From NCBI GenBank assembly GCA_964451785.1, contig CAYVJG010000010.1, forward strand, positions 1-64,000: a stretch of DNA of 64,000 nt. The letters run 5' to 3'. Below are positions 53,320 to 63,400 of this stretch, piece by piece. The notes beneath the pieces are model-generated. The model had not been told where the DNA came from. It worked only from the letters and a program-made list of their open reading frames with translations, and ran no database searches. The position numbers were made by a program, and so were the translations under genes. This stretch comes from JAJYSO01 sp964451785. GTDB lineage: Bacteria > Bacteroidota > Bacteroidia > Flavobacteriales > Flavobacteriaceae. The stretch's first letter is position 1, and each line of letters starts with the position of its first letter.

Positions 53320-55002
53320 TTATTTTCTATACTTGCGGCGTCTATAGTAGGTGAAGCCTAGGCTGACAATAATGAGTAGGAAAAGTGGAACTCCGAGATT
53401 GACAATTTGCCAGAAACTGCGTTTGGCGGTTATTTTTTGGGGATTGAGGAAAGGAATATCCACTTTTTTTGTGCGAATTTGTAAGAGTCCTGAGTCGTCA
53501 AGCATATAGTTTACAGTATTGAGTAAAAAAGCTTTATTGCCATAGGTTTGACCAGTTTTAGGGTCGTAATCTAAGCTAGTAGGCTGTCCTTTTCGCACGT
53601 CATTTTTGATAACATCGCCGTCAGAAATCACCACCATTTGTGTAGGCTTACTTTCATCTTTGACTTGTGATAAATGAAACGGCTTAACTCGGTTTTTATA
53701 GACCGAAGTAAATTGACCTTCCAATAACACCGCCATAATTTGATGAGGGTTGGTGTAAGTTTTAAAATCTGGTTTTTGGGTAATAACCTGCTCTAAATTA
53801 ATTTGTTCAGGTGTGCCTTCAATACGTGTGGCAACCGAGCTACGTAGCAATACGGTTTTGTCAACTCCATTTTTGAGGGTATCCATAGGGTTGGCAAAAT
53901 CAAATCGAATTGGCGCTAAATTGTGGGTGATAGGATGATTATTTTGAGGTTCTACCAAAGGTGAGTAATACCAAGGATAAGGCGTAAATTGCGTTTGTTT
54001 GCCCTGACCTGTAGCCAAAATGAGGTTGTCGGCATGTAAATCATTAATCAGTGAAGGTGTGATGCGTATCCCGTATTTAAAAAAGAAATCAAGCAAGTTC
54101 AAATCGCGTGGGTAAGCCAGCATTTTGCCTTGAACACCGGTAAATAAGCTGTCTTTTTCGGCAGCTACTGCTTCAACAAGCCAAAGCGATTTGCCGCCAT
54201 TCATAATATATTGATCGAGGACAAATTTTTCTTTTTCAGTAAAAGCTTCTGTAGGTTTAGCCACTACCACTAAATCAAAACTGTCGAGTTCTTGCAATGT
54301 ACGCTGCGGATTTGTGGCTACAGAATCTAAAGTGAAAGGAGCAGTGTGGTAAAACGCGCCTACGGTTTTTAGGAAACTAGCCATTTGTAAATCAGGCAAT
54401 TCGCCGTTACCTTTGAGGATAGCAATTTTTTTAGATTGCTTGCTCAATAAACGTTTAAAGGCATCGGTAAAGGCGTATTCTAAACTTTGCACTGACTTGT
54501 TGACCATTTCCTCATTGCTATCTCCGGGAGTCATCTGTAGTAACGGAATTTTGACAGATTGCCCTTGATAAGTTGCTACAGCCCACGGAAAGATAAGGCT
54601 TTGGGTATTTTCGCCATTTTTGCGCACGCTTAAGCGACGCGGCGGCATTCCGGATTCAAAAAACTGCTGTCCGATCTGTTGTGCAGGCACTTGACTGTCG
54701 GCCAAAGGATTAATAAAATTGAATTTTATCTGATGGTTAAAGGCGCTAAATTCTTCTAGCAAATAGCGCGTTTCGTTTGACAAACGTTTAAAATTAGAAG
54801 GGAAATCTCCCTTTAAAAAAACTTGTACAATTAAAGGATTTTCAGTAGAACTGACAATAGACTTAGCCTGTTCAGAAAGAGTGTAACGCTGATTTTGTGT
54901 CAAATCAAAGCGTTTGTAAACTTTGGATGCTAATAAGTTGATAATGACTAAACCTAACACTAACAACCCTAAAGAACGGAGCGTTTTAAAATTCTTTTTC
55001 AT
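53320..55002 (-). CDS. gldG: Gliding/T9SS ABC transporter component GldG
   Basis: 560 residues. One membrane helix at the N-terminus (12-30) and one at the C-terminus (about 530-550) flank a large periplasmic domain, starting QRYTLSEQAKSIVSSTENPLIVQVFLKGDFPSNFKRL. This is the GldG family (ABC transporter-type auxiliary, IFT52-like domain) that functions with GldF and the ATPase GldA in gliding and secretion in Bacteroidota. It overlaps gldF by ATGA. GldA is not in the window. Confidence 0.93.
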   Translation of the reverse strand: MKKNFKTLRSLGLLVLGLVIINLLASKVYKRFDLTQNQRYTLSEQAKSIVSSTENPLIVQVFLKGDFPSNFKRLSNETRYLLEEFSAFNHQIKFNFINPLADSQVPAQQIGQQFFESGMPPRRLSVRKNGENTQSLIFPWAVATYQGQSVKIPLLQMTPGDSNEEMVNKSVQSLEYAFTDAFKRLLSKQSKKIAILKGNGELPDLQMASFLKTVGAFYHTAPFTLDSVATNPQRTLQELDSFDLVVVAKPTEAFTEKEKFVLDQYIMNGGKSLWLVEAVAAEKDSLFTGVQGKMLAYPRDLNLLDFFFKYGIRITPSLINDLHADNLILATGQGKQTQFTPYPWYYSPLVEPQNNHPITHNLAPIRFDFANPMDTLKNGVDKTVLLRSSVATRIEGTPEQINLEQVITQKPDFKTYTNPHQIMAVLLEGQFTSVYKNRVKPFHLSQVKDESKPTQMVVISDGDVIKNDVRKGQPTSLDYDPKTGQTYGNKAFLLNTVNYMLDDSGLLQIRTKKVDIPFLNPQKITAKRSFWQIVNLGVPLFLLIIVSLGFTYYRRRKYRK

Positions 55003-55730
55003 CGGATGCTACGGTTGAGGTTGAGTTTAGTGAAACTTAAAAATAGCGCAATTAAACTGAGAAAATAAATGATATCACGCGTATCAATAACACCACGACT
55101 AATGCTTTCGTAATGAAAGCTGATGCCTAAATAAGAAATGGCGTAAAGATCAGAACCGAATAGATTAAAGCTGTTAATGCCTTGGAAGGCATAAAAACAC
55201 AAGAAACAAAGCAGAACGGCGCTGATAAAGCTGATAATTTGATTTTTGGATAAACTAGAACTAAAAATACCAATAGCCGTGAAAACAGCACATAGCAAAA
55301 TTAATCCAAGATAAGAGCCTATGAGTTGTCCGCTGTCAATCTGTGTCGTGACTTTGCTTAAATCGTCAATAGTCAAAACGTAAAGTAAGGTGGGGATAAG
55401 AGCGAGTAAAACGACAATTAAATTGCCAAAATATTTTCCGCTAATCAGTGCATTTTTGGAAATAGGTTTGGTGCAGAGCAGTTCAAGTGTGCCTAGGCGT
55501 TTTTCTTCAGAAAAGCTGCGCATGGTGACCGCCGGAATGAGAAACATAAACACCCAAGGTGCCAGATCAAAGAAAGCCGACAAGTTGGCAAATCCGTAGT
55601 CTAAAATATTGTATTCTCCTTGAAATACCCACAGAAATAATCCTGTGACAATTAAAAAAACGCCGATGATTAAATACCCGGTAAACCCGGCAAAAAAAGC
55701 GTTGATTTCCTTTACTAAAATAGCCCGCAT
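54999..55730 (-). CDS. gldF: Gliding/T9SS ABC transporter permease GldF
   Basis: 243 residues, ABC-2 permease with six transmembrane segments. Typical start MRAILVKEINAFFAGFTGYLIIGVF and the block TMRSFSEEKRLGTLELLCTKPIS. In Flavobacterium johnsoniae GldF is needed for gliding with GldA and GldG. Stop overlaps the gldG start by 4 bases (ATGA), so the two are coupled. The presence of both genes is a firm taxonomic marker for Bacteroidota. Confidence 0.94.
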   Translation of the reverse strand: MRAILVKEINAFFAGFTGYLIIGVFLIVTGLFLWVFQGEYNILDYGFANLSAFFDLAPWVFMFLIPAVTMRSFSEEKRLGTLELLCTKPISKNALISGKYFGNLIVVLLALIPTLLYVLTIDDLSKVTTQIDSGQLIGSYLGLILLCAVFTAIGIFSSSLSKNQIISFISAVLLCFLCFYAFQGINSFNLFGSDLYAISYLGISFHYESISRGVIDTRDIIYFLSLIALFLSFTKLNLNRSIR

Positions 55731-55824
55731 AATAATTTGGATAATGGCAAACTTACTATTTTATTAAAACTATCAAAATAACAACAGACATATTTTGTGT
55801 TATTCTGCTAAAAGAATGTGAGTA

Positions 55825-56439
55825 TTACAAGTTGGTAGCCGCGTTTAGCGTGTTGAGTTTTACTTTTTCTTCGGCACAATACAGACGAATAGCTTCAAAA
55901 AAAGTAGAAAACTCAGCTTGATAGCGCGTGTAATTATGTTTAAAATTAGGAATGGCCTTATCGAGCTGAACAGAATGCTTTAACCGCCGACTCATTTGCT
56001 GTAAGATGTGTTGTATACCCTCAATAGTACGGTAATTGTACAACCAGTTTTCTCTAACCATCACCGGATAAAAGCGCTGTACATTAGGTGGTAAATCGTC
56101 AAAATTATCAGCCATAGATTGATAAAAATCGTCAACGTAAGTTTTGAGATTTTGCGGATGATAACGATTCCAGTGTTTAGCTAAAAAATGATCGTAAAGC
56201 ACATCGACAATCACACCGCTATAGTGTCTAAACTCAGGGAACAAGCGATGTTTGCTTTTAAAAGTTTCGGGATGTGTATCAGAAAAAGAATCTATTTTGC
56301 GATGTAAAAGAATGCCTTTTTGGTAAGAAAGAGGGTAGGTTTTATAGGCTTTCCCTTTGATGGAATCAGCCATGAAATTGCCGAGTTTTAACTGTCTATC
56401 GTCATCGCCGGAAAGATAAATGTGGGCTAAAAAATTCAC
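55825..56439 (-). CDS. acpH: Acyl carrier protein phosphodiesterase-like protein
   Basis: 204 residues of the DUF479/AcpH family: MNFLAHIYLSGDD, GNFMADSIKG, a conserved HRKIDSFSDTHP and VDVLYDHFLAKHW, all with the His and Asp ligands of an HD-like metal site. AcpH removes the phosphopantetheine arm from acyl carrier protein. In Bacteroidota the assignment is by family only. No functional link to the neighbours, single gene. Confidence 0.85.
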   Translation of the reverse strand: MNFLAHIYLSGDDDRQLKLGNFMADSIKGKAYKTYPLSYQKGILLHRKIDSFSDTHPETFKSKHRLFPEFRHYSGVIVDVLYDHFLAKHWNRYHPQNLKTYVDDFYQSMADNFDDLPPNVQRFYPVMVRENWLYNYRTIEGIQHILQQMSRRLKHSVQLDKAIPNFKHNYTRYQAEFSTFFEAIRLYCAEEKVKLNTLNAATNL

Positions 56440-56544
56440 TGAGTTTAACGTGTTTAAAATAGAAATATAAGGTAAGCAGTTTTTGTGGCAAAACCAAGTA
56501 TTAAGTCGTAAAAAACGTCAGCTTCTGATGACCTTAGAAAAAGA

Positions 56545-56576
56545 GGCCTGCCGGATTTTTAAAAACCTGGCAGGCC
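56545..56576. terminator. Terminator after the thioredoxin-like gene
   Basis: GGCCTGCC/GGCAGGCC, 8-base GC-rich arms with a 16-base loop, 24 bases beyond the stop codon on the minus strand. Confidence 0.75.
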
Positions 56577-56599
56577 ATATAAATTTGTAAACTTGTCAA

Positions 56600-57100
56600 T
56601 TAGGCTTTAGGGACCCATTTTTCAAAGAAGGCTTTCACCTTATCTAAATTATAACTTTTGCCGTCTTCTAAGACCCCACTGTTTTGTATGTGTAGTAGTT
56701 TACCATTTTCGTCGAGCACAATAAATACGGGATATCCATTCTTTTTACCTGGATTTCCAAAGCTCTCAAAGATGGCTTCGTTTTTGTTTTCTGGAGACCA
56801 GTTGAGGTGGTAATACAAATAATTTTGATCAACTATATTTTTTAAGACCTCATGTGTTTTCCAATAATGATTAAAACGCAAACACCAAATGCACCAGTTT
56901 CCACCAGCTTGAATCATGATATTTTTGTGTTCTTTTTTAGCTTGCTTAACGAGCTGAATTAACTTGGCTTGTGCATCTTCTTTAGGATTGTAAGGACGCT
57001 CTAAGCCGACTTGCTTGCTTGAAGATTTAGTAGAATTACTGTTTTGAGAAAAACCTATAGTGCTACAAAAAAGTAAGCCTATAAACAGAGCATATTTCAT
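56600..57100 (-). CDS. Secreted thioredoxin-like protein
   Basis: 166 residues with a signal peptide (cleavage near 19, IGFSQ). Thioredoxin fold with an unusual active-site GGNWCIWC (C70, C73, CxxC) and a following RFNHYW helix; the C-terminal half has GYPVFIVLDENGKLLHIQNSG. It belongs to the thioredoxin_7/DsbD-gamma-like group found in Bacteroidota periplasm, probably reducing or isomerising disulfides. Divergent from the phosphohexomutase gene. Confidence 0.85.
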   Translation of the reverse strand: MKYALFIGLLFCSTIGFSQNSNSTKSSSKQVGLERPYNPKEDAQAKLIQLVKQAKKEHKNIMIQAGGNWCIWCLRFNHYWKTHEVLKNIVDQNYLYYHLNWSPENKNEAIFESFGNPGKKNGYPVFIVLDENGKLLHIQNSGVLEDGKSYNLDKVKAFFEKWVPKA

Positions 57101-57270
57101 ATTTTTTAAATTTTAGGAAGCAAAGTTATCTTTTTTAAAAAAATAAAAATAAGTTAATTCTCTTAATTTATTCATAATATATTTAATCTATAGGTTTAAT
57201 AGGTAATGAAGAAAACATCACAAACGGACTGATTTTTGAGCGACCTATCTTGTCAACTCACAACTTTCGT

Positions 57271-57278
57271 TATATTTG
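57271..57278 (+). promoter_or_regulatory. TAnnTTTG -7 box for glmM
   Basis: TATATTTG, exact match, 18 bases before the ATG, so the leader is short. Confidence 0.55.
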
Positions 57279-57295
57279 GGCTAAAATAATCATCT

Positions 57296-58678
57296 ATGAC
57301 TTTAATAAAATCTATTTCCGGAATCCGCGGAACTATTGGCGGCCGTATTGGCGATAATCTTACTCCTATTGATGTTGTAAAATTTGCTTCGGCTTATGGC
57401 CAATGGATAAAAAATCAATCAAAAACAGAAACCTACCGCGTAGTGGTAGGTCGTGATGCCCGCTTATCAGGCGCCATGGTACAGCAATTGGTGATGAATA
57501 CTTTGGTGGGACAAGGTATAGATGTTCTCGATTTGGACTTGTCAACAACACCAACTGTTGAAATGGCTGTGGCGATGGAAAAGGCTAATGGAGGAATTAT
57601 CTTGACGGCAAGTCATAATCCTAAACAGTGGAATGCTCTTAAATTATTAAACCATAAAGGTGAATTTCTCGATGCCGCTGAAGGCGAAGAGATTTTAAGA
57701 TTGGCAGATGATTCTTCCATCACTTATGCTAAAATTGACGATTTAGGTCAAATTATTGACACGCCAAATTATATCGGAAAACACATTGATGAAATTCTCA
57801 AATTAAAATGGGTGGATGTCGATAAAATTAAAGCAGCCAACTTTAAAGTGGTCGTTGATGCAGTTAACTCGACAGGAGGTATCGCTATTCCTCAGCTATT
57901 AGAGCGATTAGGCGTTGAAACTGTCAAATTGTATTGCGAACCTAATGGACATTTTCCACACAATCCAGAACCTTTAGCTAAAAACTTAACCGATGTATGC
58001 AAACGCGTTGTCGAAGAAAAAGCCGATTTGGGAATTGTAGTTGATCCTGATGTAGATCGCTTGGCTTTTATTGATGAAACCGGAACCATGTTTGGTGAAG
58101 AATACACTTTGGTGGCTGTTGCTGACTATCTGTTAGGCAAACAAAAGGGCAATACGGTAAGCAATTTGTCATCTTCTCGAGCTTTACGCGATGTCACTGA
58201 AAAGCACGGAGGCAATTATCACGCTAGTGCCGTAGGTGAGGTTAACGTGGTTAAATTGATGAAAGATACCGATGCCTTTATCGGAGGTGAAGGAAACGGC
58301 GGAATTATTTTTCCTGAATTGCACGCCGGTCGTGATAGCTTAGTAGGCTCGGCTTTATTCTTGACGCATTTGGCTGAAAAGCAAAAATCTGTTTCGGCTT
58401 TGCGCGCTGAATACCCAAGTTATTTTATGAGTAAAAGTAAAATTCAATTGACGCCAGAAATGGATGTAGATGCGTTACTTGAAAAAATAGCGGCTAAATA
58501 TGCCGATTTAAAACCCTCAACTATTGATGGTGTAAAAATTGATTTTCCTGAAAACTGGGTGCATATGCGCAAATCAAATACAGAACCGATTATTCGCATT
58601 TACACCGAGGCACAGTCGCAAGCAGAGGCTGATGCTTTAGCAGAACGTTTTATTGAGGAGTTGAAAGCGCTCTTTTAA
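57296..58678 (+). CDS. glmM: Phosphoglucosamine mutase/phosphomannomutase
   Basis: Alpha-D-phosphohexomutase superfamily, 460 residues. Catalytic serine S106 in TASHNPKQWNALK, Mg2+ site DPDVDR at 250-255, sugar-binding GEGNGGII, and the phosphate-binding RKSNTEPIIRIY near the C-terminus. In Bacteroidota this form is usually named phosphoglucosamine mutase (glucosamine-6-P to glucosamine-1-P, peptidoglycan and LPS precursor) but could serve phosphomannose. Transcribed toward the cardiolipin synthase gene, with a terminator between. Confidence 0.9.
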   Translation: MTLIKSISGIRGTIGGRIGDNLTPIDVVKFASAYGQWIKNQSKTETYRVVVGRDARLSGAMVQQLVMNTLVGQGIDVLDLDLSTTPTVEMAVAMEKANGGIILTASHNPKQWNALKLLNHKGEFLDAAEGEEILRLADDSSITYAKIDDLGQIIDTPNYIGKHIDEILKLKWVDVDKIKAANFKVVVDAVNSTGGIAIPQLLERLGVETVKLYCEPNGHFPHNPEPLAKNLTDVCKRVVEEKADLGIVVDPDVDRLAFIDETGTMFGEEYTLVAVADYLLGKQKGNTVSNLSSSRALRDVTEKHGGNYHASAVGEVNVVKLMKDTDAFIGGEGNGGIIFPELHAGRDSLVGSALFLTHLAEKQKSVSALRAEYPSYFMSKSKIQLTPEMDVDALLEKIAAKYADLKPSTIDGVKIDFPENWVHMRKSNTEPIIRIYTEAQSQAEADALAERFIEELKALF

Positions 58679-58701
58679 GGCGCTATAGCCTAAATAGCCT
58701 T

Positions 58702-58739
58702 AATAAGTCGGAAGGAATATTTATTTTTTCCGACTTATT
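58702..58739. terminator. Terminator after glmM
   Basis: Perfect 12-base arms AATAAGTCGGAA/TTCCGACTTATT with a 14-base loop. The MITE-like element copy 2 starts just beyond (58747), on the side toward the cardiolipin synthase gene. Confidence 0.85.
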
Positions 58740-58746
58740 ATTTTTA

Positions 58747-58899
58747 TACGGAAATGATTTTTAAAATAGACTAAATATTTTGTCGTTAAAAGGTCAAGGC
58801 AAAAAGCACAGGCATAGCCTTAGCTATGACGAGCATTTATAACGCAGAGATTTGTGATTTTAACAGGAAGATTGGTTCATTTTGAATGTCACTTCCGTA
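58747..58899. mobile_element. MITE-like element, copy 2
   Basis: 153 bp with ends TACGGAAATGA and TCACTTCCGTA, flanked by TTA on both sides (58744-58746, 58900-58902). The right TTA is the stop codon of the cardiolipin synthase gene. Aligned to copy 1 (46825-46984) it lacks 7 bases (TTTCAAA) and differs at four positions. Same orientation relative to the adjoining stop codon as copy 1. Confidence 0.8.
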
Positions 58900-60363
58900 T
58901 TAGAGAAGCGGTGAAATAAGCCGTGCTAAATGCTCGCCAAAAACTTTGATTTTGGGACGCTTTTTCCATTGGTCCAAACTGATTTCTCTACTGTTTTCCA
59001 AATCGTCTAAAAAAATAGAATAGAGTTTTTGATTGATGTCGTGATTGTAAATATGGGTGTTAACTTCAAAGTTGAGTTCTTGACTGCGCACATCCATATT
59101 AGCAGATCCAATACAAGAAAAGTTAGAGTCAACCAGCATGGTCTTAGCATGGATAAATCCCTTTTCATAAAAAAATACACGCACACCATTTTCGAGTAAT
59201 TCTTCATAATAAGAATACGCTGCTGCATTGACAAAAATGGAATCTCCTTTTTTAGGCACTAGAAGGCGAACATCTAATCCGGCCAGGGCCTGTGTTTTGA
59301 GGGCATTTAAGACAGGTTCTACAGGAATAAAATAAGGCGTGGTGATATAAATGCGTTCTTCGGCTTCATAAATAGTTGAAGTCGTTGAAAGCATTATTGA
59401 AGGAACCACATCAGGACCACTTGTTGCAACTTGAATAAGCTTGTCTCCAGCTTTTAAGCGAGTTTCTTTAAAATAATCTCGAATTGAAATAATTGGTTTT
59501 TCAGTAGCAAATACCCAGTTGGTCAAAAATAAAAATTGAAAATAAAAAGCGCCATTTCCACGTAGATACAAATGGGTATCTCGCCAGTAAGCTTTACCGG
59601 GTTTATTGATATAAGTATCAGAAACATTGATGCCACCGGAAAAAACATGTTCGCCATCAACAACAATAATTTTGCGGTGATCGCGATAATTTAGGCGATT
59701 GGCAAAGAGTTTAAATCGAATTTTGTTTACAGGAGAAGTTTCTACTCCAGCTTGACGGAGTTTTTTGAGAAAACGCTTGCCAATTTTACTGCTGCCAAAA
59801 TCATCGTATAAAAAGCGTACAATGACTCCTTCTTGAGCCTTTTTAATTAATAATTCACCTAAGCTTTGTCCGATTTCATCACATTCATAAATATAATACT
59901 CTAAGTGAATATGGTGTTTTGCTTGAGCGATAACTGAAAATACCTTTGGAAATTTCTCTTCGCCATTGACTAGTAGTTCCACATGGTTTCCTGAAGTTAA
60001 TAGTGAGCGAGAACCTTTAAAGAGAAAATTTATCGTATTTCTGAATTGGTGAATTTCGTTTTTTTTCTGATTGATAACACTTGCATGGGCATCGGCAATA
60101 ATGTTTTGCACACGTATAAAAAGCTCTTCATTGCGTTTTATTTTAAAGTTGTAAAATCGATTTTTGCGGTAGTTGACGCCAATAAAAAAATAGATTAAAA
60201 TACCAATGACAGGTACAAAAATAATGAGGAGTAAATAGGCTAGAGTTTTACTGACGTTTTTAGTGTCTATGATTATTTTAGCTGATAAGGGAATAATGAT
60301 GACAATATGAAGAATCTCAAGTATTGTTAAGAGGTTAGGAGAGTTTTGTAAGAAATTAAGCAT
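58900..60363 (-). CDS. cls: Cardiolipin synthase
   Basis: Joins two phosphatidylglycerol molecules to cardiolipin in the inner membrane. 487 residues, ClsA-type. Two N-terminal membrane helices (about 14-32 and 40-62) precede two phospholipase-D domains: HKD motif one is HRKIIVVDG (about 228) and two is HAKTMLVDS (about 405). Both have the His, Lys and Asp intact. Single gene; convergent with glmM. The stop codon abuts copy 2 of the MITE-like element. Confidence 0.94.
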   Translation of the reverse strand: MLNFLQNSPNLLTILEILHIVIIIPLSAKIIIDTKNVSKTLAYLLLIIFVPVIGILIYFFIGVNYRKNRFYNFKIKRNEELFIRVQNIIADAHASVINQKKNEIHQFRNTINFLFKGSRSLLTSGNHVELLVNGEEKFPKVFSVIAQAKHHIHLEYYIYECDEIGQSLGELLIKKAQEGVIVRFLYDDFGSSKIGKRFLKKLRQAGVETSPVNKIRFKLFANRLNYRDHRKIIVVDGEHVFSGGINVSDTYINKPGKAYWRDTHLYLRGNGAFYFQFLFLTNWVFATEKPIISIRDYFKETRLKAGDKLIQVATSGPDVVPSIMLSTTSTIYEAEERIYITTPYFIPVEPVLNALKTQALAGLDVRLLVPKKGDSIFVNAAAYSYYEELLENGVRVFFYEKGFIHAKTMLVDSNFSCIGSANMDVRSQELNFEVNTHIYNHDINQKLYSIFLDDLENSREISLDQWKKRPKIKVFGEHLARLISPLL

Positions 60364-60388
60364 AAGTCACCACTTTGTATAAAGATAA

Positions 60389-60417
60389 AAAAAGTGCCGA
60401 AAATTTCGGCACTTTTT
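60389..60417. terminator. Terminator after icmF
   Basis: AAAAAGTGCCGAAA-A-TTTCGGCACTTTTT, perfect 14-base arms. On the minus strand it lies 24 bases after the icmF stop. Confidence 0.88.
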
Positions 60418-60441
60418 ATGGAGTAATACGCTCAAAATGAT

Positions 60442-63400
60442 TTACATATTGCGACGGTATTGCCCGCCAACTTTAAATAAAGCATTAGTAATTTGTCCTA
60501 GAGAGCACACTTTAGTAGCTTCCATCAATTCATCAAAGATGTTTCGGTTTTCAATGGCTGCATTTTTGACGCGTTCGAGTGCCTCGCCAGCACTGTCTTT
60601 GTAAGTCTGCTTGAGTTTTTCTAGGGTTTCAATTTGGTGTTCTTTTTCTTCTTCAGTAGCACGAATTACTTCACCAGGGCGTTCAGTAGGTGAACCTTTA
60701 CTGCTCAAGAAGGTGTTTACGCCAATAATAGGAAATTGTCCACTGTGTTTAAGGCGTTCGTAATACAAACTTTCTTCTTGAATCTGCATACGTTGAAACA
60801 TGCGTTCCATGGCGCCGAGTACACCACCGCGTTCGTTAATACGATCAAATTCATACAGTACAGCTTCTTCCACTAAATCAGTCAATTCTTCAATGATAAA
60901 AGAACCTTGAATAGGGTTTTCATTTTTAGCTAAACCTAATTCTTTATTGATAATTAATTGAATAGCCATGGCGCGGCGCACAGACTCTTCAGTAGGCGTG
61001 GTGATGGCCTCGTCATAAGCATTAGTGTGCAAGGAATTACAGTTGTCATAAATGGCATAAAGAGCCTGCAGAGTCGTGCGAATGTCATTAAACTGAATTT
61101 CTTGAGCGTGTAAGGAACGTCCAGAAGTTTGAATGTGATATTTCAACATCTGTGCCCGAGGGTTAGCTCCGTATTTGTGCTTGAGGGCTTTAGACCAGAT
61201 ACGTCTTGCTACACGACCAATAACGGCATATTCCGGATCGATTCCATTAGAGAAGAAGAAGGACAGGTTGGGGCCAAATTTGTTGATGTCCATCCCACGG
61301 TTGAGGTAATACTCTACATAAGTAAATCCATTAGACAGCGTTAGAGCTAGTTGCGTAATCGGGTTGGCACCGGCTTCGGCAATGTGATAGCCCGAGATGG
61401 AAACTGAATAGAAGTTGCGAACGTTATTTTCGATAAAATATTCTTGAACATCCCCCATTAAACGCAAGGCAAATTCTGTAGAGAAGATACAGGTGTTTTG
61501 GGCTTGATCTTCTTTTAAGATATCAGCTTGTACCGTACCGCGCACTTTAGCGATGGTTTCCGCCTTAATACGGGTATAAATCGCTTTAGGCAAAACGCGA
61601 TCACCGGTTACCCCGAGGAGCATTAAGCCCAGTCCGTTGTTGCCTTTAGGGAGTTCACCACGGTATTTAGGACGTTCTAAACCACTTTTTTTGTAAATGG
61701 CTTTAATTTTAGCTTCCACTTCGGCTTCAAGACCATTTTCTACAATATATTTTTCACATTGTTGATCAATGGCAGCATTCATAAAGAAACCGAGCAACAT
61801 TGGTGCAGGGCCATTAATGGTCATACTTACAGAAGTCATTTTGTCGGCCAAGTCAAAACCAGAGTACAGTTTTTTAGCATCGTCTAGGCAGCAGATTGAG
61901 ACGCCTGAATTTCCAATTTTCCCGTAGATATCAGGACGTCTATCAGGGTCGCTTCCATAGAGGGTAACCGAGTCAAAAGCTGTAGAGAGGCGCTTGGCCG
62001 GCATATCAAGACTCACATAGTGAAAGCGGCGATTGGTACGTTCAGGACCACCTTCACCAGCAAACATTCGTGTGGGATCTTCGCCAGTGCGCTTAAACGG
62101 GTATAATCCTGAAGTGTAGGGAAATCGTCCGGGTACGTTTTCTTGTAAAATCCAACGTAATAAATCGCCCCAAGCTTGGTATTTTGGCAAGGCAATTTTA
62201 GGAATTTGTGTATGCGAAAGCGATTCGGTGTGGGTGTTGATTTTAATTTCTTTATCACGTACTTTAAAGACGTATTCTGGCGCTTTGTATTGCGCAACTA
62301 GATTGTGCCAATTGATGATTTCTTCCCAATTGTAAGGGTCTAAATCCATCTTGATACGATCAAATTCTTTTTTGAGTAAATTGACTAAAATTTGATTACT
62401 TTCAGTGGTTATAGATTGCAATTGCTCTTCATCTAATCCGTTTTTAGTCAAATTGAGATCAGCTCCTGAGGCAGCTTCAATAGCCTTGTAAATACCGTAT
62501 AATTTTTGGGCGACCTCAGCTTGCGTTTTGACGGTGGCATCATATTGCCGATTGTTATCTGAAATTTCAGAGAGGTAACGCACGCGTTTTGGGGGAATGA
62601 TATGGATTTTTTCAGACATTCCTTCGGTAAGGGTATAGCTACTAGAGAGTTGATCTTTGGTTACTTCGGCTAGTTTATCCATAATTTTTCGATACAAGGT
62701 GTTCATCCCCGGATCGTTAAATTGTGAAGCAATAGTACCGTAAACCGGCATATCTTCGGTATTGGCATCCCAGAGGTTGTGATTGCGCAAAAATTGTTTA
62801 CGCACATCGCGTAAGGCATCTAAGGCACCGCGTTTATCGAATTTATTAAGTGCTACAATATCGGCAAAATCAAGCATATCGATTTTTTCGAGCTGCGTGG
62901 CGGCTCCGTATTCAGGAGTCATCACATAAAGTGCTAAATCGGAGTGGTTGGTAATTTCAGTATCACTCTGGCCAATTCCTGAAGTTTCAAGAATAATCAA
63001 ATCGTATTCAGCTGCTTTAAGCACATCTACGGCTTCTTGCACATAATTTGACAAGGCTAAATTAGATTGGCGCGTAGCTAAAGAACGCATGTATACACGA
63101 TCAGAATCGATGGCGTTCATGCGGATACGGTCGCCGAGTAATGCCCCGCCAGTTTTACGTTTAGACGGATCAACTGAAATGATACCTATGGTTTTGTCTT
63201 CAAAGTCACTGAGAAAACGGCGAACGAGTTCATCGACTAAAGACGATTTTCCGGCGCCACCAGTTCCGGTGATTCCCAAAACAGGAGTTTTTGAACTTTT
63301 AGCTTCTATTTTACCAAAGAGTGTTTCAAATTGGTCGTGATGATTTTCAGCTAAAGAAATCAAACGCGAAATGGTGGTTACGTTTTTGGCTTTTAAGGCC

